A stretch of DNA of 49,692 bases from Chitinophagaceae bacterium (GTDB taxonomy: Bacteria > Bacteroidota > Bacteroidia > Chitinophagales > Chitinophagaceae): assembly GCA_947447825.1 (NCBI GenBank), contig CANFLL010000023.1, forward strand, positions 1 through 49,692, written 5' to 3'. The translations under genes and the position numbers were made by a program. Each line of letters starts with the position of its first letter. Position 1 is the stretch's first letter. Shown here piece after piece: positions 26,103-35,352 of the stretch. Under the pieces are notes generated by a model. That model saw only the letters and a program-made list of their open reading frames with translations. It did not search any database and was not told where the DNA came from.

Positions 26103-27212
26103 TTAAATCAAACTTTTCTTAAGAAATTCATAAGACTTATTCTTGTAAAACTCAATATTATTATTAACAATATTATAATCAATTTTATTATTAAACAAAA
26201 TTGAGAAATCTATTTCATCATTCTCATCAAAAAAACGATTTTCTATGCCAACCATTTCAAAAAGAGATATCAATCTATCAGTTCCTCTACTTTTATTTGC
26301 AATACATACAAATTCTTTATTAAATATAAGACAGAAAACAACACCATGAAATGAGTCAGTAAGAATAAAATGAGCGTTTTTAATATTCCATAACCAGTTA
26401 GAGAACGAAGGGAAAATGTGACATTTATTTGGTATAATATCTCTTTTCAATGAAAAATCAAAATTTGAAGATCTATATATATTTACTAATTCAAAATTTG
26501 AAATTTGACAAAAAATATTAATTAATCTTATTTTTGATTCGGAAAAGTCTAAAAAATAACGCACATTGAAGTCAGTCTTATTAATATTCACAATTTCAGA
26601 TTGATCTATTATTGATTCATAAAATTTTGCAGGATGTAAAAGAGTGGGATCAACTACATGTAAAGCTTCTCTGTTAAAATAATCTCTACAAATAACTGAT
26701 CCAGAAGCTTCTCGTACAGAAATTGCTGAAAAAGTTTCTAATAGTATTCTTATTTTATCCAATTCACTCTCAGATGCGTCAAATTTATTTGTACCAAAAC
26801 TCGCGGCATAAGATATTTTCCTAATATTCTTATTTTTAACAAAATCTAAAAAAAAATTATATCCAAACCCGATTTCCTTTGTAAACTTTAACCGCCATAC
26901 TTGATCACTCCCAACAATTATAGCAAAAAAATCAGATGATTCATGTGTTAATAACGTATCATTATAAATGGGTTTAGTAATGTTTTTGAAATACATTTCT
27001 CTAAACCGATAAAAGTTTCTGTATATGTAATAATTTGCAACTTTGAAATACGCTTTTTTAAAAAAATTGCATTTATCATAAATTCTCCTATCCAAAATTA
27101 TAGGAATATATCCCAAATTTAACAAAGCACTATAAAGTGCATAAGTTTGCAAAAAGCCACCATAATTATTTGAAAATTGAAGTGTTAGTATACCTATTTT
27201 TTTGTTCGCCAT
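26103..27212 (-). CDS. Polysaccharide pyruvyl transferase family protein
   Basis: The product has 369 residues. Diagnostic segments: KIGILTLQFSNNYGGFLQTY (5-24), IVGSDQVWRLKF (99-110), AASFGTNKF, an SAISVREASG segment and the C-terminal LTDSFHGVVFCLIF with NKSRGTDRL. The PS_pyruv_trans family (PF04230, CsaB-like) adds a ketal pyruvyl group from phosphoenolpyruvate to a sugar. That gives the polymer a negative charge and can be bound by SLH-type proteins. It overlaps the flippase gene by one base. The modified sugar is unknown. Confidence 0.88.
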   Translation of the reverse strand: MANKKIGILTLQFSNNYGGFLQTYALYSALLNLGYIPIILDRRIYDKCNFFKKAYFKVANYYIYRNFYRFREMYFKNITKPIYNDTLLTHESSDFFAIIVGSDQVWRLKFTKEIGFGYNFFLDFVKNKNIRKISYAASFGTNKFDASESELDKIRILLETFSAISVREASGSVICRDYFNREALHVVDPTLLHPAKFYESIIDQSEIVNINKTDFNVRYFLDFSESKIRLINIFCQISNFELVNIYRSSNFDFSLKRDIIPNKCHIFPSFSNWLWNIKNAHFILTDSFHGVVFCLIFNKEFVCIANKSRGTDRLISLFEMVGIENRFFDENDEIDFSILFNNKIDYNIVNNNIEFYKNKSYEFLKKSLI

Positions 27213-28735
27213 TAGTAATTATTTTTTTTTAATTTCATTATAAAACTTTCTATTATTCTCTTTTCATCAATGTTTAAACCTACTAAGTAAATTGCGGTAA
27301 AAAAAACAGTGGAAGATATTAAGAAGTTAACGATAAAACTAAATCTAAAATGAAAAAATTGAGAAAAGAAAAAACTACATACAATTATTGTTATCAATGG
27401 GATTATTTCTCTCAGGAACACATTCTTAACAAATATTAATATTGAAAGATTTCCGATTTTTTTTAAAAAAAACAATCGAAACATACATGCTGATAACTCT
27501 ATAATTATATAGCTAATCAAAACAGAATAAGCTTTACATCCAATCTTTAAGAAAAAATATGATAATGGAACATTTAAAAAAATTAAACCTCCAACAACAA
27601 TTTGATAGGTTTTTATTTTTCCAATTGCTTGTAAGCCTGATTGAATTCCAATTGTTAATTGATTACATAAAAGAGCTATTAAAATTAATTCACAAAAAAT
27701 ATCTGTATAAACTGGAACACCTTTTAGCCAAAAAACAAGTATACCCTTCATTTCAAATATAAAAGGTACTGCAAAGAGGGCAAGAAGATAAAAACTAAAT
27801 TTACTTGCAGTCATACATAATCTTAACATCTTAGCTCTATCACCACTTCCCTCAGCTTTCATAATCTGTGGGTTAATTGCTTGCAATAATGTTACAGAAA
27901 AGAAATTAACTTGAGAAGCTACCTGATTTGCAATTCCATAGGAAGCATTTATGACAGCTCCAAAAAAAATATTCAACAAAATAGCCAACCCTTCTGTTCT
28001 ACCCAATGCACAAAGAGTTCCAAATAAATTCCAACCGGCAAAAGAGGTTAGTTCTTTTACTAATTTTTTGTCATAATTAAGTAAATTATCAAAAGTAAAT
28101 TCCTTGTATTTACTTTTACAATAAATAAAATAAGTCGTAAATATACACAAACTAATACCAGCAGTTAACATTCCATAAACACGCAATTTATTATTTGCTA
28201 CAACCAATAGTAAAAGAGCGATACAAAATTTTAGAAGTACTTCAAATAGTCCAACAATTGCAATTACTATAAGATTCTCATGCGAATTAAGTAGAGCAGT
28301 CATTGGTACTGATAAAATGGTAAATAATACAGTAAATGACATTATATGAAAAAGAAACTTAGCAACTTGAATTTTATTTGAAGGAATATTTAGAAAGCCA
28401 CTAAATAAAAATAATCCTAAAAATTCAAGAGTACAAACAACAATCAACCCTATAACGATATGTATAAAGAAGCTGTTTTTAAAAACATTTCTTTGAAATT
28501 CAAAATCATTTTTTCCTTGATGGTACGATAAATATCTTTGTGTGGATGTAGTCATTGCAACATTCAAAAATGATAGCATTGCAATTAAACCTGCAATTAA
28601 ATTGAATATACCATAATCTTCACTTCCAAGCGCATTTAGAACAACCCGAGTAGAAAATAAAGAAATACCAACAGTTAGTAACATTCTTATATATGTAATT
28701 CCTGTATTAAAAGCTACCCGCTTAGCTGCATCCAT
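27212..28735 (-). CDS. Polysaccharide flippase (Wzx-like, MATE/MVF fold)
   Basis: This protein has 507 residues with about twelve to fourteen hydrophobic spans and an N-terminal AAKRVAFNTGITYIRMLLTV, then STRVVLNALGSEDYGIFNLI. That opening (conserved LGxxDYGxF) is typical of oligosaccharide flippases that move lipid-linked repeat units across the cytoplasmic membrane. It lies between the copolymerase gene (89 bases upstream) and the pyruvyltransferase. Confidence 0.88.
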   Translation of the reverse strand: MDAAKRVAFNTGITYIRMLLTVGISLFSTRVVLNALGSEDYGIFNLIAGLIAMLSFLNVAMTTSTQRYLSYHQGKNDFEFQRNVFKNSFFIHIVIGLIVVCTLEFLGLFLFSGFLNIPSNKIQVAKFLFHIMSFTVLFTILSVPMTALLNSHENLIVIAIVGLFEVLLKFCIALLLLVVANNKLRVYGMLTAGISLCIFTTYFIYCKSKYKEFTFDNLLNYDKKLVKELTSFAGWNLFGTLCALGRTEGLAILLNIFFGAVINASYGIANQVASQVNFFSVTLLQAINPQIMKAEGSGDRAKMLRLCMTASKFSFYLLALFAVPFIFEMKGILVFWLKGVPVYTDIFCELILIALLCNQLTIGIQSGLQAIGKIKTYQIVVGGLIFLNVPLSYFFLKIGCKAYSVLISYIIIELSACMFRLFFLKKIGNLSILIFVKNVFLREIIPLITIIVCSFFFSQFFHFRFSFIVNFLISSTVFFTAIYLVGLNIDEKRIIESFIMKLKKNNY

Positions 28736-28824
28736 TAAAAGACAAATTGAATAATAAAAAAAAATCTAAAGGAAATAATGTAAAATAAAAAAAATCCATA
28801 CATCAAGAATCTTATCCATAAAAC

Positions 28825-31224
28825 CTAAATTTTTTTAGTTTTACTAACCTCATGCCCATAACCATAACCATAACCATAACCATAACCATAACCATAACCA
28901 TAACCATAACCATGTTTACCAGACTTCCCCTTAATGTCATTTACAACAATGTATAGATTATTTAATTTTTTTCCAATACTTAATTCATTAATAATATTAA
29001 TTTGGTTTTTGAAAGTAAAACGATCCCTAACTACATATAACGAAACATCTGCAAAGTCAGAAACTATTTGGGCGTCAGAAACTAACCCAATTGGAGGCAT
29101 ATCCATTATTATAATATCAAACATTGATTTCAATTCAGAAAATAAATTTTTAGTTTTATCACTCATTAATAATTCAGCTGGATTAGGAGGAATAACCCCA
29201 GATTGAATGATAAATAAATTATCCATATGACTACTTTTTACAATAATATCAGACAAGTGGTATTGATTACTTGAAATGTAGTTGGTAAAGCCAGTCATAT
29301 TTTCGATGCCTAAAGCGGAAGATAATTTAGGTTTTCTTAAATCAAGTTCCATCAATAAAACTCTTTTATTTGAAGCAGCATAAGCATTGGCTATATTCAA
29401 GGCTATAAAAGATTTACCTTCACCACTCATACTTGATGTCAACAAAATAGATAAACAATTTCTCTCTCCTGCAATAAATTGAATATTGGTTCTCATTGAC
29501 CTAAACTGTTCAGCAAAAATTCCTCTTCCCCCATCTTTAAATACCGACATATTTACATTATCACTATGCAATATTTCATTCAGTATAGGAACTTTTGTCA
29601 TACTTTCAATTTCTTCTTTTGACTTTATTCTAAAACTAACTATTTCCAATATATAAATCACCAAAATTGGTATAAGAAGGGAACAAAAAACTGCAATACC
29701 AAGTAATATTCCTAACTTAGGAGAAGATTGTTTCAGCTCAGATTTTGGCCTATCAATTATTCTAGCACTCGCAATGTTTGCAGCCTTGGAAACTGCGGTT
29801 TCTTCTTTCTTAGTTAGCAAATAAAGATATAATTGCTGTTTAACATTTTGAGTCCTAGATAAATCTAAATATTCTCGTTCTTGTGATGGAACTTTTTTAA
29901 TTTTATTGTAGTAATCTTTGTTCAGGAATTCATCTTTATCTTTTGCTAATACTATAGATTTTTTTTGATTATCTAAATTTTTTATTAAGTCTCTTCTCAA
30001 ATTCTGTATTTGCATATTCATATTAAGCAATACAATATTGTTATCAGTATTTGTTAGAAGTAATTTATCATATTGCATCTGCAGTTGATTATACTTTTCT
30101 GCTAATGACAAAAAAGTTGGGTCTGCAGAAACCATAGTTGGTACTAGACGTCTCAAACTTTGAGGATTTCCAAGATATGTTTCCATTTTATCAATCACTT
30201 CATACTCTAAATCTAATTTAGTTCTATCTTTTAATAAATCTGATGCACTATTCAATAATATCTTAGCTTGCTCTGGTAAATCAGCTAAATTATTCTTTTG
30301 TTTAAAACTTTCTATATCTTTTTCAATTTTATTCAAATCATTTTCAACAATATCTATTCTTTCATTTATAAAATTGAGTGTACTATCAGCTATTTGATTC
30401 TTCTGATTTAGGGAAACATTAATATACTCCTTAATGAGGTTATTTAAAACATCTTCTCCTTTTTTAGGTATATTAGTAGTCAATGAAAGATCAATTATTG
30501 TAACAATTTTATTCTTTATTGAAACATCTAGATGCTTGATATATTTCTCAACTGTTTGATCTATTGTAGATATTTTAAAAAAGTACTCGCTGTAAACAAA
30601 AGGTTTTCCTGTTTTGTGAATTGAAAACTTACCCCCTTTATAAACAACAGGCGTGTCATAAGCTACCACTAAAGTGTCTTTTTTTCTAGTAGTTGACTTA
30701 TTTCCAAAAGTAATAGTATCAGCGTCTGAGTTATTAGTATAGATTTTACAATTAATATCATTAAATGGTGAAACATTAAATACTATTGGTTTCTCCAACG
30801 TATCCGCTAATGTCAAATTATTAATTTCAAATGGCAAATCCTTGTAGATTTCAACAGCATTAATTTTTCCTTTTTCAAAATATTCGACGTTTAAAGACAT
30901 ATTGCGTACAACAGACTCCATTATATCTCTAGTTTGCAAAATTTCAGCATCATTGTCAACACTACTTTTAGATCCAAAAAGAGAACCTAGCTCCTTAAAA
31001 TCACTAGAACTCCCCATCATACCACCACCTTTATCTTCATCAGCAACTAATACTCTTGCAAAAACTTTATAACTTTTAGAAGAATACCTGTATGTAAAAA
31101 ATGCTAATGAGAGAAAAAAAGATAGAGAAATTAAAAACCAAAACCAATTACTTGCAAACAAATAAACATATTTCCTAAGATCAACACTATTTTCATTCTG
31201 ACTAGAATTATTATCAATTATCAT
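28825..31224 (-). CDS. Polysaccharide copolymerase with bacterial tyrosine kinase domain (Wzc-like) and a Gly-Tyr repeat tail
   Basis: In 799 residues this inner-membrane protein combines two parts: a periplasmic Wzz-like chain-length domain flanked by membrane spans (about 28-45 and 510-530), with a coiled-coil middle (about 270-480), and a cytoplasmic BY-kinase domain. The kinase has Walker A SGEGKS (K604), Walker A' LLMELDLRKP and Walker B IIMDMPPIG. Autophosphorylation of a tyrosine-rich tail controls polymer length and export. Here the tail (residues 772-790) is nine perfect Gly-Tyr dipeptides, a 6-bp unit repeated nine times at 28857-28910. It lies 13 bases from the Wza-like gene and pairs with it. 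No phosphatase gene of the Wzb type is in the window. Confidence 0.93.
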   Translation of the reverse strand: MIIDNNSSQNENSVDLRKYVYLFASNWFWFLISLSFFLSLAFFTYRYSSKSYKVFARVLVADEDKGGGMMGSSSDFKELGSLFGSKSSVDNDAEILQTRDIMESVVRNMSLNVEYFEKGKINAVEIYKDLPFEINNLTLADTLEKPIVFNVSPFNDINCKIYTNNSDADTITFGNKSTTRKKDTLVVAYDTPVVYKGGKFSIHKTGKPFVYSEYFFKISTIDQTVEKYIKHLDVSIKNKIVTIIDLSLTTNIPKKGEDVLNNLIKEYINVSLNQKNQIADSTLNFINERIDIVENDLNKIEKDIESFKQKNNLADLPEQAKILLNSASDLLKDRTKLDLEYEVIDKMETYLGNPQSLRRLVPTMVSADPTFLSLAEKYNQLQMQYDKLLLTNTDNNIVLLNMNMQIQNLRRDLIKNLDNQKKSIVLAKDKDEFLNKDYYNKIKKVPSQEREYLDLSRTQNVKQQLYLYLLTKKEETAVSKAANIASARIIDRPKSELKQSSPKLGILLGIAVFCSLLIPILVIYILEIVSFRIKSKEEIESMTKVPILNEILHSDNVNMSVFKDGGRGIFAEQFRSMRTNIQFIAGERNCLSILLTSSMSGEGKSFIALNIANAYAASNKRVLLMELDLRKPKLSSALGIENMTGFTNYISSNQYHLSDIIVKSSHMDNLFIIQSGVIPPNPAELLMSDKTKNLFSELKSMFDIIIMDMPPIGLVSDAQIVSDFADVSLYVVRDRFTFKNQINIINELSIGKKLNNLYIVVNDIKGKSGKHGYGYGYGYGYGYGYGYGYGHEVSKTKKI
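28857..28910 (-). repeat. Nine perfect 6-bp repeats (cataac) encoding the Gly-Tyr tail
   Basis: The plus strand reads cataac nine times without a change, from 28857 to 28910; the imperfect flanking units at 28851-28856 and 28911-28916 keep the pattern. Slippage would add or remove whole Gly-Tyr pairs without breaking the frame. Confidence 0.95.
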
Positions 31225-31237
31225 AAAATATTAATAT

Positions 31238-32056
31238 TTATTTTAATCTTGTTAAAAATATTATAACTACAGCAAGTATGGATGAAATGATAGTATAATT
31301 TCTATTCTGACTTGCATCTATATTCGCCAATTTCTCCTTCCTTGGTTCAACGTAAACTACATCATTTTGACGTAAATTGAAATATGGGGACGATACAATG
31401 TTTTTAGTATTTAAATTTAATCTTATCATTTGTTTAAAATTTAAGGAATCCCTGATAAGGAGTAGATTTTCACGCTTCCCATAAATTGTTAAATCTCCAG
31501 ACAGCCCTAACAGTTCAAAGAGATTTACATTTTCACTTGATAAATAATAAGTCCCTGGTCTAGATACTTCTCCTAAAATAGTAACCTTAAAATTAGCCAA
31601 ATTAACTTCAACAAGAGGCATCTTATAAGAGTCGGACAATTTATGTTGAATAATGTTTTTAACTTCCCTAGTTGTCAAACCTACAACGCTTATTTTTCCT
31701 AAAAGAGGAAATTCAATATTTCCTAATGAGTCAACTTTATACGTTCCATCTTGCTTCTGTAAAACTAGTGACGTAGTACTATTTGCATTAGCGGCAGCTA
31801 TTCCTGCAGAAGAAACCGAAGAATTACTTATAGCTTGACCACTAGATGTATTTAAAATACTATTTGTTAATCCATCTAGAGTATTTATACTGACAGATAA
31901 AATGTCAGTATTTTTAATTTTAATACCGACATTTTCACAGATAATCACTTTTGTGTGTACAGTGTCTGGAATATCTTCGAAGTAAGCAACATGCTTGTAA
32001 TTGGTACAAGAAAACAAAAAAAATAAAAAAAACCAGAAGAACAAATATAACTTCAT
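31238..32056 (-). CDS. Polysaccharide export outer-membrane lipoprotein (Wza-like)
   Basis: The 272-residue lipoprotein has a short signal (LYLFFWFFLFFLFSC, Cys17), then the Poly_export region with a KNTDILSVSIN segment near residue 50 and a SLBB-like domain with FPLLGKISVVGLTTREV and VTILGEVSRPGTYYL. A single hydrophobic span at the end (IISSILAVVIIFL) is usual for the Bacteroidota versions. It forms the outer-membrane exit for the polysaccharide made by the genes that follow it, together with the copolymerase. Confidence 0.9.
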   Translation of the reverse strand: MKLYLFFWFFLFFLFSCTNYKHVAYFEDIPDTVHTKVIICENVGIKIKNTDILSVSINTLDGLTNSILNTSSGQAISNSSVSSAGIAAANANSTTSLVLQKQDGTYKVDSLGNIEFPLLGKISVVGLTTREVKNIIQHKLSDSYKMPLVEVNLANFKVTILGEVSRPGTYYLSSENVNLFELLGLSGDLTIYGKRENLLLIRDSLNFKQMIRLNLNTKNIVSSPYFNLRQNDVVYVEPRKEKLANIDASQNRNYTIISSILAVVIIFLTRLK

Positions 32057-32379
32057 CTTTACTATATTAATTTATTTATAAATTATTATATCATCAAAAT
32101 TTAATTCTATTAATGATTTATTATAGCCTTAACCCAACATAAATAAGTTTTTAGTTCTGAATATCTAATAAATTTATCTGAATTTAGGAAATATTATTTA
32201 AAAATAAAGCGAATTAAATAAATCAAACTAAGTAAAAAATATGCTATACTATTAAAATTCTTACTTACTTTTAGAATTAAATATTTTTGGCTTATATAAA
32301 AAAATGTAAACCTACGCATTACTAAGTTTTAATAATTTGATACATTCTACAAGAAAAATTATATTAAAATTTTATAAAA
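32057..32379. other. AT-rich spacer, possible promoter region of the export genes
   Basis: No gene is seen in 323 bases between the unknown 421-residue protein and the Wza-like gene. It is long enough to hold the promoter of the main cluster on the minus strand, but I cannot place a convincing -33/-7 pair. Confidence 0.35.
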
Positions 32380-33645
32380 CTATAAATCTTTTAACCTCCA
32401 TGCAACCGACTCTAATGGAAAAAACCAAATCTCATAAAGATTTTTGAAATTAAAATGGTCAATTAATTGTTGCAAATCTGGGGATCTTTGGCGTAGTAAA
32501 GACTCATTAGGTGCTTGGCAAATTACCCAAGCAGCAAAAGATGGTTCTCTAACAAACATATTTTCAATGTTTCGTCTTGGAAAATTGGCGTTTATATAAA
32601 GTAGTTGTTGGATAGCAATTTTATAACTAACTGTATCTGAACTTTGATTCTTCCAAAATGAATTTAAATTTCTCCAATCAATATCAAATTTAGAGCTTTC
32701 AATATATGGCATTTTATTACCTAAACTTGTGATACTTAACATTGCATTATTAGCACTAACCTCTAAACCTTGTCGATAAATATCTTTAATTGTACTATCG
32801 GTTTCCAACTCCCAGAGTAACCTTAAACAACCTATACTTGGACTACGATGCCATGTAGAAAAGTCAACAAGTCCTGAAGGTATTCCATTTCGTAAGATAT
32901 TCAATCTAGTTGTAGTAGAATTCCTAACTGCAAGATCATTTCTCCTTGTCCTATAAATACTATCCCAAAAGTTATCTTTAGTAAGGGAAAAACAAGCCTT
33001 GCACACAAATAAGAGTCTAGCAGCTCTGTCGTCAAAACTTGAAAAACTGCCCCGTTTATAAAAAGGTGCCTCAGCAGGTATTGACCAATTTAACTTAACT
33101 ATTGCCTTAGCTGTACTTATAAATTTGTTTGATATCAGAACCCTTTCAGAATCTGAAGGAAGTGAGGTTTGTAAATACCGCCATATACCATAGAACCATC
33201 CCCCAGCTTGATCATCAGAACTCATTGGATAATGAGATTTCCCATCTGTACTAATTCCTCTGGCAAAAAAACCTTCTACAGAGCTAACACTCGCCAACAA
33301 CATTAAGCCTTTTGCAAGCCTTTTTACATTAACAGAATCTTGACTTTTTTTCGTATGTTGCCATCGCTTAATTGCCCCATCCATAAAAATTCCACCAAAA
33401 AAAGAAGCATTTTCTAAGGGTGACCACCAACCTAAAGCATTTGGCATACCATCTACTACCTCGCTTGGGAGAGGTAAATTTAATTTGCCATCCAAATCTG
33501 TGTATTCTACTAATGTATTTGAATTAGCAACAAAACGTCCCCAAATCTCACTATTAATTAAATCAACTTGTTTTTCACTAACTGATTGACTAAATGAAAC
33601 CTGAAAGCAAAACAAATGCAAAAGAAGTATTCCTAGGGTTTTCAT
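32380..33645 (-). CDS. Secreted protein of unknown function, probably an alpha/alpha-toroid
   Basis: The product of 421 residues has a clear signal peptide (MKTLGILLLHLFCFQVSFSQ). The mature part is rich in Trp and in helical segments (WGRFVANSNTLVEY, ALGWWSPLENASFFGGIFMD, DDQAGGWFYGIWRYL, FSTWHRSPSIGCLRLLWELE). This spacing of aromatic-rich helices resembles (alpha/alpha)6-barrel glycosidases or polysaccharide lyases, but I recognise no family or catalytic pair. It lies 15 bases downstream of the propeller protein gene, so the two form an operon next to the capsule cluster. It could process the polymer; that is inference from position. Confidence 0.6.
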   Translation of the reverse strand: MKTLGILLLHLFCFQVSFSQSVSEKQVDLINSEIWGRFVANSNTLVEYTDLDGKLNLPLPSEVVDGMPNALGWWSPLENASFFGGIFMDGAIKRWQHTKKSQDSVNVKRLAKGLMLLASVSSVEGFFARGISTDGKSHYPMSSDDQAGGWFYGIWRYLQTSLPSDSERVLISNKFISTAKAIVKLNWSIPAEAPFYKRGSFSSFDDRAARLLFVCKACFSLTKDNFWDSIYRTRRNDLAVRNSTTTRLNILRNGIPSGLVDFSTWHRSPSIGCLRLLWELETDSTIKDIYRQGLEVSANNAMLSITSLGNKMPYIESSKFDIDWRNLNSFWKNQSSDTVSYKIAIQQLLYINANFPRRNIENMFVREPSFAAWVICQAPNESLLRQRSPDLQQLIDHFNFKNLYEIWFFPLESVAWRLKDL

Positions 33646-33660
33646 GTATGATATTTAAAA

Positions 33661-35352
33661 TTATCTAACTATTTCAATTTTCCTGATTATATCAACATCT
33701 TCTATTTTTAGATAATAAAACCCAGAATTTAAAAAAGATAGAAATAGTTGAATCTCATTTACCCCATTTACTAAATTTAGACACTTGTTAAACTTTACAT
33801 TCCCAGAAACATCTAATACTTTCAAAGTTTTCTTAATGCGAAAATTTGAGTGGATTTTCAATTTAAAATATCCACTATTTGATTGTGTAGGATAAACTAA
33901 AAAAGTTTCTTGTTGACATGTAGCAACTTCGATAATATTACTATAATATTTTTTACCATCTTTGAAATGTGCGACTATTCTGTAACAAACTTTATTAACA
34001 TTTTGCCAAATTGTATCTAAATAAGCATACCTACTAATGCTGCTTTGAGAAGAATTTATTGATACAATTGTCTCAAAATTGTTTCCTGAATAATTACGTT
34101 CAACAGAATAATTTACAACATTCCTTTCATCTGTTGTTTCAAACTTGATTAAAACATGATTATGATCTACAGAACATGCAGAAAAAGAGACAATTCTTAA
34201 TGGAAGCGTTTTCTGTGAATACTTTGCTACAAAATATTTTCCATTTTCATTTTTATTCCAACCAGAAACATAAATATTTCCAAATGAATCTCCATGAATT
34301 GTTTCTATACTCCCCTTTTCTTTTGAAGCCCCAAATCCCCTCAAATGTATCCAATTTACCCCATCCCATTTTGCAACTAAACAATTATTTCTATTATCAT
34401 TAGTTATACTAAAATCACCCGCAACAAATAAACTATTTGAAAACTCATCAAAGTGAATTGCGTTTAAAGAAGCATTCGCACCCAAACTACTCTTGCCCCC
34501 AAGTTCACTCCATCTCTTTCCGTCCCAAATAGCAACATAATATTTTCCGTTTGTAGAGTCAATGCCATTTGTGAATCTACCACAAGCATATAAGTTTCCA
34601 GAAGTATCGTTACAAATTTGATTTATTGAATTATTTGCAGCTAATCCATCTTTTTCACCCAAAATATGCCACTTGTTATCTAAGTTTCTCCATTCAATTA
34701 CCTGATTTTTATTTGAGCTGTCTGTAAAGCCCCCAGCTACATAAATGCTATTTTTCCCATTTGGAATAACACTATTAATCCCGCTTTTGGCATTTAGTCC
34801 TGCAAAATCAGAATTCCCAACTACTGTCCACTTATTTTTAGTTCGAATCCACTCTGTAACAATTCGCTGACCATTTGAATCGGAGAATCCACCTACGGCG
34901 TAAACATTACCAATACTATCACAAATAACGCTTTTAATATTCCAATTGGCTGATAAACTGTTTACTCCCCCCAATTCTTGCCAAAACTTACCATCCCACT
35001 TTGCAACATAATTCATTCGGTTTGAATTTGTAAAACACCCTGCTACGAAAATATCACCAAATTTATCTCCTGTTATTGATAATATGTAACTATTTGCAGC
35101 AAGACCATTTAACCCGCCCAATTCACTCCAATCGAAACCATCCCATTTAGCAACATAATATTTACCACTATCATTAGTGAAATATCCTGCCGCATATACA
35201 TTCCCACTTTTGTCAGAATATACAGATTTAACTGCCCAATTAGCATCTAAAGAACCTAACTCTACAAAACCATCCTGTGCCTTTAATTTAGTTTTCGCAA
35301 CTAAAGATAAAAAAACAAAGAGTAGCAATACTTTTTCAGTTAGACACAACAT
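33661..35352 (-). CDS. Secreted seven-bladed beta-propeller protein with T9SS sorting domain
   Basis: Seven repeats of about 50 residues make up residues 30-385. Each follows the pattern ANxxIxSI..D..GNVYAAGxFTN.....YVAKWDG..WSELGG; repeats 1, 2 and 5 are the best preserved, 7 the weakest. The count of seven fits a closed propeller. A linker (390-470) and a T9SS type A domain follow, with LVYPTQSNSGYFKLKIHS, LKVLDVSGNVKFN and LNSGFYYLKIEDVD. The signal peptide is LLLFVFLSLVAKTKLKAQ. The protein should end up on the surface or in the matrix; binding a carbohydrate is possible. It is the first gene of a two-gene unit beside the capsule export genes. Confidence 0.82.
   Translation of the reverse strand: MLCLTEKVLLLFVFLSLVAKTKLKAQDGFVELGSLDANWAVKSVYSDKSGNVYAAGYFTNDSGKYYVAKWDGFDWSELGGLNGLAANSYILSITGDKFGDIFVAGCFTNSNRMNYVAKWDGKFWQELGGVNSLSANWNIKSVICDSIGNVYAVGGFSDSNGQRIVTEWIRTKNKWTVVGNSDFAGLNAKSGINSVIPNGKNSIYVAGGFTDSSNKNQVIEWRNLDNKWHILGEKDGLAANNSINQICNDTSGNLYACGRFTNGIDSTNGKYYVAIWDGKRWSELGGKSSLGANASLNAIHFDEFSNSLFVAGDFSITNDNRNNCLVAKWDGVNWIHLRGFGASKEKGSIETIHGDSFGNIYVSGWNKNENGKYFVAKYSQKTLPLRIVSFSACSVDHNHVLIKFETTDERNVVNYSVERNYSGNNFETIVSINSSQSSISRYAYLDTIWQNVNKVCYRIVAHFKDGKKYYSNIIEVATCQQETFLVYPTQSNSGYFKLKIHSNFRIKKTLKVLDVSGNVKFNKCLNLVNGVNEIQLFLSFLNSGFYYLKIEDVDIIRKIEIVR

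Noticed and set aside
28857-28910. Non-coding microsatellite
   Set aside because: The repeat lies in frame inside the Wzc-like gene and encodes Gly-Tyr, a tail type expected for this kinase.
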